Source of the DNA: LMUY01 sp964247705
Lineage (GTDB): Bacteria > Pseudomonadota > Alphaproteobacteria > Acetobacterales > Acetobacteraceae
Direction: 5' to 3'
Length of the DNA: 64,000 nt
Assembly (NCBI GenBank): GCA_964247705.1
Contig: CAXTVQ010000015.1
Location: 9,879-73,878 of the forward strand
The translations under genes and the position numbers were made by a program. Below are positions 16,992 through 25,160 of the stretch, piece after piece. The notes below the pieces were generated by a model. That model was not told the DNA's origin, ran no database searches, and saw only the letters and a program-made list of their open reading frames with translations. The number at the start of each line of letters is the position of its first letter. Position 1 is the first letter of the stretch.

Positions 16992-17652
16992 CGCCGAACA
17001 GGTGGCTATGTCCGCCCAGGATGAGCGCATAGGCCGCGACCCCGGCGACCGGCCGCCATGCGCCGAGTTCGGGCAGCGCAAGCGTGTTGCGCCCGGCAAG
17101 GATCGCGGCAAACGGCATGATCGAGGTGCGGGAGGCGAACGCGTCCCACGCCGCCGGCCCCAGCGCGCGGCGCCGCTTGGCGTCGATCGAAGGTGGGCCG
17201 GCGATCGACACCACCGCCAACGCGCCGAAGAACAGCAGCGACGCGACGTCGCCGTTGCCCACCAGATGCACCACCGACCAGATCGCCACGCCCATGAGGA
17301 ATGGGTGGCGCGTGATACGCAGGATGCCGCCGGGCGCACGGTCCACCAGCGCCTCCTGTCCGACCGATGTCGGGTTGGGGGTGGTCAGGCCCACCACCAC
17401 CAGCAGGAACGCCGGCAGCATCAGCACGAGTTGGATCGGCTTCCACCATTGCAGCATGCCCCAGGTCGGCACGTAGGGCGCCAGGTTGTATGCCGTGACC
17501 AGCCACGCGATCGCGCCGACCGAGGCGGCGGAGAACAGGATCATGTAGGCGCGCAGGCCCATCCGGGCCACCAGGGTGTCCCGAAGCTGCGTTCCTGAGA
17601 CGCCGATGTGGATGGCGGCGAACACGGCGCCGGCGAGGAGGAGCGAGATCAT
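16972..17652 (-). CDS. NnrU family membrane protein
   Basis: A 226-residue inner-membrane protein with about six hydrophobic segments. The family motif RITRHPFLMGVAIWSVVHL lies near residues 118-136, followed by VGNGDV, matching NnrU/isoprenylcysteine methyltransferase-like proteins. Relatives are linked to nitrate respiration and carotenoid isomerisation, but no such genes are nearby. The start ATG is at 17652. The C-terminal coding overlaps the convergent MBL gene. Confidence 0.82.
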   Translation of the reverse strand: MISLLLAGAVFAAIHIGVSGTQLRDTLVARMGLRAYMILFSAASVGAIAWLVTAYNLAPYVPTWGMLQWWKPIQLVLMLPAFLLVVVGLTTPNPTSVGQEALVDRAPGGILRITRHPFLMGVAIWSVVHLVGNGDVASLLFFGALAVVSIAGPPSIDAKRRRALGPAAWDAFASRTSIMPFAAILAGRNTLALPELGAWRPVAGVAAYALILGGHSHLFGVNPFPW

Positions 17653-17800
17653 GCCGCATGTAGCATGGCGGCGTGGCGGTCCGGCAAGGATGCGTTTGGG
17701 TGTTCCCCGGCCGCGCCGGGCCGCTCCGCCCGCAAACCCATCTGCAAGCAGCGTGGGATCGCTGGGGCCGGAAATGCGGCCTAGGCGGCGCGGATCACGC

Positions 17801-18523
17801 TCAGCCCCGTGGCGGCGCGATCGTGTCGTGCGCCATGAAGGCGGTCGGCTGCCCGCCGGGCTTCATCAACCAGACGCTGTACAGCCCGCCTTCGTCGAGC
17901 TTGCCCAGGTCGAGCGGCTTGGTCTTGTCCGTTCCGCAGGCGGCCACGACCGTGGCGGTGGAGGGGTTGACGGAGCGCGTCATCATGCCGTCCGGCGCCA
18001 CGTTGGAGAACACCGGATGGCCGCCCTCGGACAGCGACCCGGCCGGGCAATCGCCGGTGGCGTTGTAGAATGCGAGCCGCGCCTTGAGCTGGTTGTACTC
18101 CGGATGGTCGGTCACGATCGTGGCCGCCACGCCGCCCGCCTTCTCCTCCAGCACGACGGTGATGAAGGTGCCGGATTTTGGCTGGATCGTCGCCGTCGCC
18201 GTCTTGCCGCCTTGGTCCACCTGCAGCGTCACCGTCTTGCCGCCGGCGTTGCCGGCGACGAAATACGGCGAGATACGGGTCGCGTCCGCGTTGCCGAGCG
18301 AGACCGGTCCGGCGAAGTCGGTGCCCACGCTTGCTGCCGCCGGCAGCGCGCTTGCCAGCCGGATGTAGACGGTGCCCTCGGGCAGCCGCTGCGAATACAG
18401 CATCGGTTGCGCATGGGACACGCCAACGGCCGTGGTGGCGAGCATCAGGCCAAGCAGGCAATAACGCGAGATCGAGGCGGCATAGGCTGCTGACATCGAA
18501 CGTTGCTTCGAGGCTTTCGACAC
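17801..18523 (-). CDS. AlgF-like polysaccharide O-acetylation protein
   Basis: A 240-residue exported protein with a basic N-terminus and hydrophobic signal segment (about residues 20-38). The middle and C-terminal parts resemble alginate O-acetyltransferase AlgF: a VRL-like first strand, an SPYFV turn, then ARLAFYNATGDC and a late RSVNPSTATV segment. AlgF-type proteins act in the periplasm with AlgI/AlgJ-type proteins to acetylate alginate or cellulose; none of those partners is visible. The GTG start has AAGGAG 11 bases upstream. An assembly gap lies just upstream, so partners may be missing from the assembly. Confidence 0.68.
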   Translation of the reverse strand: MSKASKQRSMSAAYAASISRYCLLGLMLATTAVGVSHAQPMLYSQRLPEGTVYIRLASALPAAASVGTDFAGPVSLGNADATRISPYFVAGNAGGKTVTLQVDQGGKTATATIQPKSGTFITVVLEEKAGGVAATIVTDHPEYNQLKARLAFYNATGDCPAGSLSEGGHPVFSNVAPDGMMTRSVNPSTATVVAACGTDKTKPLDLGKLDEGGLYSVWLMKPGGQPTAFMAHDTIAPPRG

Positions 18524-18685
18524 CGGCTCTTACTCCTTGTGGGTTGCTCACACCTACCAAACCGCCAGCAACGTTACAACGGCTACAATGTAATCGTCCG
18601 TCGTTAAACTCTCGTCAGGTAGCCGCAATTCAGGCTTGAGCGCAGAGTGGCGCAGCAAGTACTGACCAGAAGCAGGGCAGCCGCA

Positions 18686-18785
18686 NNNNNNNNNNNNNNN
18701 NNNNNNNNNNNNNNNNNNNNNNNNNNNNNNNNNNNNNNNNNNNNNNNNNNNNNNNNNNNNNNNNNNNNNNNNNNNNNNNNNNNNN
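18686..18785. other. Assembly gap of 100 N
   Basis: A run of exactly 100 N that removes the 5' end of the enolase-superfamily gene and whatever lies between it and the AlgF-like gene. The actual length is unknown. Confidence 0.98.
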
Positions 18786-19955
18786 CTGAGCGAGTTCCCG
18801 AACCTGCTCTGGCTCCATGTCCACACCGACCAGGGGCTGGTTGGCCTGGGCGAGACTTTCTTCGGCGCCCGCGCGGTCGAGGCGCATATCCATGAGACCG
18901 TGGCCCCTTTGCTGCTCGGCAAGCCGGCGGGCCAGATCGACCGCCACGCCCGCACGCTGCAGACCGGCTACCTTGGTTTCGCGGGCTCGGGCGTGGAGAT
19001 GCGCGCGGCGTCCGCCGTGGATATCGCGCTCTGGGACCTGCAGGGGCAGGCGACCGGGCAGCCGGTGTGGCAATGCCTGGGCGGGCTGAGCCATGACCGG
19101 GTGCGCATCTACAATACCTGCGCCGGCTACCGCTACATCCGCGCCGAGGGCGGGCAGAAGGCGGCGAACTGGGGCACCGGGGTCGCGACTGGCCCGTACG
19201 AGGACCTGGACGCCTTCCTCCACCGCCCCGACGAGTTGGCCCATTCGCTGCTGGAGCAGGGCATCACGGCGATGAAGATCTGGCCGTTCGACATGGCGGC
19301 CGAACTGACGGAGGGCCGTAGCGTCTCGGCCGCCGAGCTGGACCGCGCGCTCATGCCGTTTCGCAAGATCCGCGAAGCCGTTGGCGGCAAGATGGACATC
19401 ATGGCCGAGCTTCACTCACTCTGGACTCCGCTGGCGGCCGAGCGGGTGCTGCACGCCTTGGCGCCGTATGACCCGTTCTGGGTCGAGGACCCGATCAAGA
19501 TGGTCAACGCCGACCTGCTGGCCAGCCTGCGCGCCCGCACCTCCGTGCCGATCTGCGCCAGCGAGACGCTTGCCACCCGGCGGGCATTCCGCGAGTTCCT
19601 GCAGGCGGACGCGGTGGACGTGGTGATGCTGGACCTGTCCTGGTGCGGCGGGCTGGGCGAGGCGAAGAAGATCGCGACCTTGGCCGAGGCGTGGGCACGG
19701 CCGGTGGCGCCGCACGATTGCACGGGCCCCGTGGTGCTGGCGGCTTCGGTGCACCTGTCGCTCAACTGCCCGAACACGCTGGTGCAGGAAACGGTGCGCG
19801 CGTTCACCTCCGGCTGGTATGGGGACGTCGTGACTGGCCTGCCCGATATCCGCGACGGCTTCGTATATCCTTCGTATGCGCCGGGACTGGGATTGGCGCT
19901 GCAGCCGGAGCGGTTGGCGGCTCCGGACTGCGAACGCCGGGTCTCGACGCTCTGA
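18786..19955 (+). CDS. Mandelate racemase/muconate lactonizing enzyme family protein (5' end in gap)
   Basis: The frame is open from the first base after the gap, so the N-terminus is missing; 389 residues remain. The capping domain is visible (GLVGLGETFFGA; SAVDIALWDLQGQ), followed by the barrel. The metal ligands are in MAELHS, WVEDPI and ASETLA. The general-base side has AMKIWPFD, and a late His lies in APHDCTGPV. The pattern is the mandelate-racemase subgroup of the enolase superfamily, probably a sugar-acid dehydratase, but the substrate is not assignable. It is convergent with the DUF3429 gene, 1 base away. Confidence 0.85.
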   Translation: MSEFPNLLWLHVHTDQGLVGLGETFFGARAVEAHIHETVAPLLLGKPAGQIDRHARTLQTGYLGFAGSGVEMRAASAVDIALWDLQGQATGQPVWQCLGGLSHDRVRIYNTCAGYRYIRAEGGQKAANWGTGVATGPYEDLDAFLHRPDELAHSLLEQGITAMKIWPFDMAAELTEGRSVSAAELDRALMPFRKIREAVGGKMDIMAELHSLWTPLAAERVLHALAPYDPFWVEDPIKMVNADLLASLRARTSVPICASETLATRRAFREFLQADAVDVVMLDLSWCGGLGEAKKIATLAEAWARPVAPHDCTGPVVLAASVHLSLNCPNTLVQETVRAFTSGWYGDVVTGLPDIRDGFVYPSYAPGLGLALQPERLAAPDCERRVSTL

Positions 19956-19956
19956 G

Positions 19957-20454
19957 TTACATGGCGTGGCTGGCCAGCACCCGCCACAGCAGCACGGCCA
20001 GGCTCGCGACCGGGATCAGCAACTGGACCGGCCGCAGCCGGGCAAAATAGCGGGGCGCCTCGCCGTGGATCGCGGCCAGCGGGTCCAGCACGGCCATGCT
20101 GGCGAACCCGGCCAGTTGCAGGACGATCGACGGCCCCGGCCAGGGTGACATCAGCGACGCGACCCCGATCACGAACAGCCACATCATGTCGCCCAGTTGC
20201 GACAGCCTCGGGCCGCCGGGCTGGCGGAAGCTGAGTCCGCGGTGCACGCCGGAGAAGAAGCACAACAACGCGCCCGCCCAGGCAACCGCGAAATGCACGA
20301 CCAACACGAGTGCGGAGCCATGGAGCACAAGCGCCGCGCAGGCTTCGGCCGCCAGTGGGATCATCGCTGCGTAGGCGAGCAGGAAGCTCTCGAGCGGCGG
20401 ACGGGTCTTTGGCGATTCCATGCCGTTGGCAAGGCGGATATTGCGCGGTGTCAT
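19957..20454 (-). CDS. DUF3429-like inner-membrane protein
   Basis: A 165-residue protein with four to five hydrophobic helices. The segment FFSGVHRGLSF near residues 66-76 fits the conserved motif of DUF3429 membrane proteins. The function of the family is unknown. The start at 20454 gives an N-terminal cytoplasmic leader of about 20 residues; an internal Met at residue 12 is an alternative. It lies 31 bases downstream of bluB on the same strand. Confidence 0.7.
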   Translation of the reverse strand: MTPRNIRLANGMESPKTRPPLESFLLAYAAMIPLAAEACAALVLHGSALVLVVHFAVAWAGALLCFFSGVHRGLSFRQPGGPRLSQLGDMMWLFVIGVASLMSPWPGPSIVLQLAGFASMAVLDPLAAIHGEAPRYFARLRPVQLLIPVASLAVLLWRVLASHAM

Positions 20455-20485
20455 TGGGCGCTAACGGCGCAGTGGCGATCGCGGT

Positions 20486-21112
20486 TCAGCGGCGCAGCAC
20501 CACGGGATCCGGCCGGCGCCACTCCCAGCCGAGACGCTCAAGCTCGGGTGTCGCATGGTCCGCGCTCGGGTAGCCGAGGCAGAGATAGCCGACCAACTGC
20601 CACGGCGACGGGACATCCAGCGCCGACCGGATTGCGTCCGGGTCCAGGATCGACACCCAGCCCAGTCCCAGCCCCTCGGCCCGCGCCGCCAGCCAGAGCG
20701 TGTGGATCGCGAGCACGGCGGAGTAGGCGGCGGTTTGCGGCATGGTCTGCCGTCCGAGGCCGCCGCCTTGCTCTGGGTCCGGTTCGGCGAACACGGCGAG
20801 ATGGCAGGGCGCGTCGTCCAGCCCGGCGAGCTTGAGCGCGGCATAGTCAGCGGCCCGGGCAGTCTGCCCGGCGAGGGCGGCGGTGTTGCAGCGCGTGAAG
20901 CTGGCCCGCACCGACTCGCGCCGGGCAGGGTCGTCGACGGTCACGAAACGCCAGGGTTGGCTCAGCCCGACCGAGGGGGCGAGGCAGGCCAGGTGCAACA
21001 ACCGGTCCAGCAGCGCCGGGTCGACCGGGGTGGGTAGGAAATGCCGCACGTCCCGCCGCCACGCGAACAGTTCGCGCAATTGGCAGCGGAACGCGTCGTC
21101 GAACTGCGTCAG
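20486..21112 (-). CDS. bluB: 5,6-dimethylbenzimidazole synthase BluB
   Basis: A nitroreductase-fold flavoenzyme that cannibalises FMN to make the lower ligand of vitamin B12. Hallmarks are FAWRRDVRHFL near the N-terminus, APSVGLSQPWRF, and GLGLGWVSILDP in the second half. No ATG, GTG or TTG is well placed. The homologous N-terminus begins at about the CTG at 21112, which overlaps the acyl-CoA dehydrogenase stop; a TTG at 21079 would cut off conserved residues. Start and coupling to the upstream gene are uncertain. No other cobalamin genes are nearby. Confidence 0.85.
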   Translation of the reverse strand: MTQFDDAFRCQLRELFAWRRDVRHFLPTPVDPALLDRLLHLACLAPSVGLSQPWRFVTVDDPARRESVRASFTRCNTAALAGQTARAADYAALKLAGLDDAPCHLAVFAEPDPEQGGGLGRQTMPQTAAYSAVLAIHTLWLAARAEGLGLGWVSILDPDAIRSALDVPSPWQLVGYLCLGYPSADHATPELERLGWEWRRPDPVVLRR

Positions 21113-22251
21113 CCGGGCAAGCCCAGCACGTTCTTCGCGATGATGCCGCGCTGGATCTCGCTCGTGCCGCCATAGATCGTGGTCGGGCGGGCCTGGATGA
21201 ACATGCCGGATGGATGCAGCTCGCGGTTGCCGCCGATCGGGTCCAGCAGGCCGGCATGCTCGCCGCTGATCTCGAGCATGGCGTCGGTGATGCGCTGATA
21301 CAGCTCGGTCTGGTGGATCTTGAGCAGCGACACGTCCGGCCCGAGCGTCTCGCCGCTGCGCAGCTTCTCGGCAAACACCTCGAACAGCGCCTTGTGGTCG
21401 GCGAGGTCGAGGCGGAGCTGGGTGTAGCGGTCGGCGAACGCCGGGTCGTCCAGCACGCCCATGCGCTCGGCCAGTTGGCGCAGGCGGCTGAGGGCATAGG
21501 CGGATTGGCGGGCGGAGCCGAGGAAGATCCGTTCGAACCCGAGCAGCGCCTTGGCCATGGTCCAGCCCTGGTTCACCTGGCCGACCAAATTGTCCTTCGG
21601 CACCCGCACGTCGTCGAAGAACACCTCGCAAAACTCGTCATGCATCTCGAGGTTGATGATCGGCCGCACGGTGACGCCGGGCTGGTCGAGCGGGACGAGC
21701 AGGAAGGAGATCCCTTGCTGCTTCTTTGCCGCCTTGTCGGTGCGGACCAGCAGGAAGATCCAGTTCGCGTCCGAGGCCAGGGTGGTCCAGGTTTTCTGGC
21801 CGTTCACGACCCACTCGTCGCCATCCAGCACGGCCTCGGTGCGCAACCCGGCGAGGTCCGACCCGGCGCCGGGTTCACTGTAGCCCTGGCACCAGATGTC
21901 CTCGCCGGAGAGGATGCGGGGCAGGAAGCGGTGCTTCTGCGCCTCTGTCCCGTAGCGGATCAGCAGCGGGCCGAGCAGGATGATGCCGTGGTCGGGCGTG
22001 CGCGCGACGCCGTGGCGCTCGTACTCCTCCATGAGAATGAGCTGCTTGGCGGCGGACAGCCCCAGTCCCCCGTGCTCGCGCGGCCAGGCGGGGGCGAGCC
22101 AGCCTTGGCGCGAGAGGGTCATGTACCAGGGCTTGGCCTGCTCCCAGTGCAGGCGCTGGGCGGGGTTGCGAAGCTCGGGCGGGTAGTTAGCCTGGACGAA
22201 GCTGCGCACTTCGGCGCGGAAGGCCTCGTCGGTGAGTTCGTTCATGTCCAT
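21109..22251 (-). CDS. Acyl-CoA dehydrogenase
   Basis: A 380-residue FAD-dependent acyl-CoA dehydrogenase. Visible motifs are GYSEPGAGSDLAGL, the FAD-contact segment NGQKTWTTLA and the C-terminal YGGTSEIQRGIIAKNVLGL. It oxidises an acyl-CoA to the 2-enoyl-CoA, passing electrons to ETF. It lies downstream of the DUF35 and thiolase-like genes on the same strand, a set typical of degradation of an unusual CoA ester (side chains of steroids, terpenoids or aromatics). The start ATG at 22251 is normal. Confidence 0.93.
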   Translation of the reverse strand: MDMNELTDEAFRAEVRSFVQANYPPELRNPAQRLHWEQAKPWYMTLSRQGWLAPAWPREHGGLGLSAAKQLILMEEYERHGVARTPDHGIILLGPLLIRYGTEAQKHRFLPRILSGEDIWCQGYSEPGAGSDLAGLRTEAVLDGDEWVVNGQKTWTTLASDANWIFLLVRTDKAAKKQQGISFLLVPLDQPGVTVRPIINLEMHDEFCEVFFDDVRVPKDNLVGQVNQGWTMAKALLGFERIFLGSARQSAYALSRLRQLAERMGVLDDPAFADRYTQLRLDLADHKALFEVFAEKLRSGETLGPDVSLLKIHQTELYQRITDAMLEISGEHAGLLDPIGGNRELHPSGMFIQARPTTIYGGTSEIQRGIIAKNVLGLPG

Positions 22252-22269
22252 CGCCGGGTTACCCCTCGT

Positions 22270-22653
22270 TCACTCCGGCTTGAAACACGGGACGGGGGTG
22301 CCGTCCGCGGCCGGTTTCCAGACAAGTGTGACGGCCTGGCCGATCGCCAACTGGTCCGGGTCGCAATCGACCAGGTTGGTCATCATCGTGGGCCCTTCCT
22401 CGAGCGTCACGTAGGCGATGGTATAGACCGGGTTCACCCGGCGCATCGGGCTGAAGCTGTAGATCGTGCCGCGTCCGGACGCCGGCTCCATGGTCGCGGG
22501 GCCGAAATCGAAAGGGGAGACAGCGCGCGGATACCAGAAATACTGGCCGGTGCCGGTACAGCGGCCGATCAGGAACCGGCCCTCCTTGGCGGCGGCATAG
22601 AACGCCTCGCTCTCGGGCGTGATCGGCGGGGCGGGGAGGGTGCGGTCGGTCAT
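22270..22653 (-). CDS. DUF35 OB-fold acyl-CoA-associated protein with degenerate zinc ribbon
   Basis: A 127-residue OB-fold protein of the DUF35 family, usually a partner of thiolase-like enzymes, here encoded 11 bases downstream of one. The OB part contains IYSFSPMRRV and YTIAYVTLEEGP. The N-terminal rubredoxin-like zinc ribbon, normally two CxxC pairs, retains only one Cys (IGRCTGTGQYFWYP); the others are replaced, so zinc is unlikely to bind. The ATG at 22653 is chosen from homology. It probably helps the thiolase handle bulky acyl-CoAs. Confidence 0.83.
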   Translation of the reverse strand: MTDRTLPAPPITPESEAFYAAAKEGRFLIGRCTGTGQYFWYPRAVSPFDFGPATMEPASGRGTIYSFSPMRRVNPVYTIAYVTLEEGPTMMTNLVDCDPDQLAIGQAVTLVWKPAADGTPVPCFKPE

Positions 22654-22664
22654 GGCTATGTCCG

Positions 22665-23831
22665 TCAGACGCGTTCGAGGATCAGCGTGGCCGAGCCGTG
22701 GCGGCTGCCGAGCAAGCCGCCGGTGCCGTGGGCCAAGGCGAGCGTGCAATTCGGCACCTGCACCGCCGGGTGCGCCTCGCCGCGGAGTTGGCGCACTGCC
22801 TCGATCACCTTGGTGATGCCGCCGCGGTTGGCCGGGTGGTTGTTGCAGAGCCCGCCGCCGTCGGTGTTGAACGGCAGCTTGCCGACGCCGCTGATCAGGT
22901 TGCCGTCGGCCACAAACCGGCCGCCCTCGCCCTTGGCGCAGAAGCCGAGGTCCTCGAGTTGCATCACCACGGTAATGGTGAAGCTGTCGTAGATCGAGGC
23001 GTACTGGATGTCCGCGGGCGTGACCCCGGCCATGCCGAATGCGGCCGGGCCGGACCAGCGGCCGCCGGAATAGGTCAGGTCCACGGCGCCCGCCATCTGG
23101 CCCTTGAACGCCTCCCCGGCGCCGAGCAGCCGCACCAAGGGGCGTTTGAGGCCGCGGGCCACGCTCTCGCTGGTCACGATCAGGGCGCCGCCGCCGTCAC
23201 TGACCACGCAGCAATCCAGGCGGTGCAGCGGGTCCGAGATCATGGGGGAGGCCACGACCTCCTCCACTGTCACCACGTCCCGCAGCATGGCGTTCGGGTT
23301 GTGCTGCGCGTGGTGGCTGGCGGCGACCTTGACCCAGGCGAGCTGCTCCGAGGTGGTGCCGTACTCATACATGTGCCGGGCGGCGCACAGGGCGTAGACG
23401 TTGGGGGTGGTGGGGCCGAACGGCGCTTCCCATGCGGCATCCGGCACGGCGGCGTTGACCGGGCGGGCGTTGGTGCCGGAGTGACCCTCGCTGCGCGGCC
23501 GGCCGGCGAGCGTGATCAGCGCCACTTGGCACCGCCCGGCGGCGATCGCCTCCGCCGCGTGGGCGACGTGCGCGATGTAGGAGCAGCCGCCGAGGTCGGT
23601 GCTGTCCAGGTGGCGCACGCGCAGGTTCAGGTAATCGGCCATGTTGACCGGGCCCATGCCGGGTGCGTCTCCGGCGCAGAAATAGCCGTCGATGTCGTCC
23701 TTCGTGAGCCCGGCGTCGGCCAGCGCGCCGGCGGCGCATTCGGCGTGGAGCTGGGCGACCGTCTTGTCCGGCGCCTTGCGGGTGGGATGCTCGAATGCGC
23801 CTACGATGTAGGCCTGGCCCTTGATCGACAT
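22665..23831 (-). CDS. Thiolase-family (SCP2-type) acetyl-CoA acetyltransferase
   Basis: A 388-residue thiolase-fold protein. The N-terminal nucleophile region is LGGCSYIAHVAHAA (Cys near residue 83), with NNHPANRGG near residue 335 and the late LALAHGTGGLLG. SCP2-type thiolases cleave or condense branched and steroidal acyl-CoAs. It is the first gene of an operon with DUF35 and acyl-CoA dehydrogenase, and possibly bluB. It is divergent from accA, with only 47 bases between the starts. Confidence 0.9.
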   Translation of the reverse strand: MSIKGQAYIVGAFEHPTRKAPDKTVAQLHAECAAGALADAGLTKDDIDGYFCAGDAPGMGPVNMADYLNLRVRHLDSTDLGGCSYIAHVAHAAEAIAAGRCQVALITLAGRPRSEGHSGTNARPVNAAVPDAAWEAPFGPTTPNVYALCAARHMYEYGTTSEQLAWVKVAASHHAQHNPNAMLRDVVTVEEVVASPMISDPLHRLDCCVVSDGGGALIVTSESVARGLKRPLVRLLGAGEAFKGQMAGAVDLTYSGGRWSGPAAFGMAGVTPADIQYASIYDSFTITVVMQLEDLGFCAKGEGGRFVADGNLISGVGKLPFNTDGGGLCNNHPANRGGITKVIEAVRQLRGEAHPAVQVPNCTLALAHGTGGLLGSRHGSATLILERV

Positions 23832-23878
23832 TGCGTGAGGCTAGCCGCGACCTGCCGATCTGGCTACAGCCTGCGGCC

Positions 23879-24835
23879 ATGCGACCCTATTTGGATTTCG
23901 AAAAACCGATTGCCGATCTCGAAGGCAAGATCGAGGAACTCCGCCAGATGCAGGAGCCCGGCGGGATCAACATCGCCGAGGAGATCAGCCGGCTCACCGA
24001 CAAGGCCGACAGGCAGCTCCGCACCACCTATGCCCGCCTCACGCCCTGGCAGAAGGCGCAGGTCGCGCGCCATCCGGACCGGCCGAAGGCATTGATGTAT
24101 CTTGCGGCGCTGATCACCGATTACACCCCGCTCGCCGGGGACCGCGCGTTTGCCGAGGACGCGGCGGTGGTGGGCGGGCTGGGACGGTTCCGTGGCCGGC
24201 CCGTGGTGGTGATCGGCACCGAGAAGGGTGACGACACCGATAGCCGGGTGCGGCACAATTTCGGGATGGCCCGGCCGGAGGGGTATCGCAAAGCCCGGCG
24301 CCTGCTGGAGTTGGCGGGCCGGTTCCGCCTGCCGGTGCTGACCTTCGTTGACACCAGCGGCGCCTTCCCGGGCATCGACGCCGAGGCGCGGGGACAGGCG
24401 GAGGCGATCGCCCGCTCGGTCGAGGCATGCCTGCAGGCGCCGGTGCCGATCGTGGCCACGGTGATCGGCGAGGGCGGCTCGGGCGGCGCCATCGCGCTCG
24501 CGGCGGCGGACCGGGTGCTGATGCTGGAACACGCGATCTACTCGGTGATCTCCCCCGAGGGGTGCGCCTCCATCCTGTGGCGCGACTCGGCGCAGGCTTC
24601 GGTGGCGGCCGAGGCGCTGCGGCTCACGGCGGAGGACCTACGGGCGTTGCGCCTGGTGGACACGGTGGTGGCCGAACCGCTCGGCGGCGCGCACCGGGAC
24701 CCGGCGGGGGCGATGGCGATGGTGGCCGAGTCGGTGGCATTGGCGCTGGCCGGCCTGGACGGCCTGGACGGCGCCGCGCTGATTGCCAAGCGGCGGGAGA
24801 AGTTCCTGGCCATGGGACGCGAGATCGCCGGCTAG
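23879..24835 (+). CDS. accA: Acetyl-CoA carboxylase carboxyltransferase subunit alpha
   Basis: A 318-residue subunit that transfers CO2 from biotin to acetyl-CoA, making malonyl-CoA. The N-terminal helix starts MRPYLDFEKPIADLEGKI. Conserved active-site segments are FVDTSGAFPG and IGEGGSGGAIAL. The ATG at 23879 is chosen over an upstream start at 23831 because it matches the family N-terminus exactly. Its stop codon overlaps the stop of the convergent lipoprotein gene within a CTAG. Confidence 0.96.
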   Translation: MRPYLDFEKPIADLEGKIEELRQMQEPGGINIAEEISRLTDKADRQLRTTYARLTPWQKAQVARHPDRPKALMYLAALITDYTPLAGDRAFAEDAAVVGGLGRFRGRPVVVIGTEKGDDTDSRVRHNFGMARPEGYRKARRLLELAGRFRLPVLTFVDTSGAFPGIDAEARGQAEAIARSVEACLQAPVPIVATVIGEGGSGGAIALAAADRVLMLEHAIYSVISPEGCASILWRDSAQASVAAEALRLTAEDLRALRLVDTVVAEPLGGAHRDPAGAMAMVAESVALALAGLDGLDGAALIAKRREKFLAMGREIAG

Positions 24836-25095
24836 GGGTTCGTCCGGAGCGCGTAGCCGCGAACCTGCATGCACGTCACCACGTTCTGCCGCTCCGCCGC
24901 GCCGGAGTCGAAATTGGACATGATGAAGGATTGCGGCGTCGCGTTCGCTTTTTTTGCGGACGCTGTGCTGGCCTCCTTGCGGCACCGTGCGATGTCCGAC
25001 TTGTACTTGGCACTCGAGCGGTCACCCGCCACCGGGGGATCATACGCCGAACATCCGGCCAGTACGATCAAACTGAGAAGGCACAGACGGGACAT
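24832..25095 (-). CDS. Small lipoprotein
   Basis: An 87-residue protein with a lipobox, LIVLAGC, at residues 9-15, giving a lipidated Cys after cleavage. The short mature part is basic, with two further cysteines (ARCRKEA and VTCMQV). The ATG at 25095 has GGGAG about 6 bases upstream. The gene ends in a stop overlapping the accA stop. No function is recognised. Confidence 0.75.
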   Translation of the reverse strand: MSRLCLLSLIVLAGCSAYDPPVAGDRSSAKYKSDIARCRKEASTASAKKANATPQSFIMSNFDSGAAERQNVVTCMQVRGYALRTNP

Positions 25096-25160
25096 GACGG
25101 CTCCCATGGGAATGGCGCGTGCATTTGGCCGGGTTCTGTTGCCGAGATAGGGCAGCCTTG

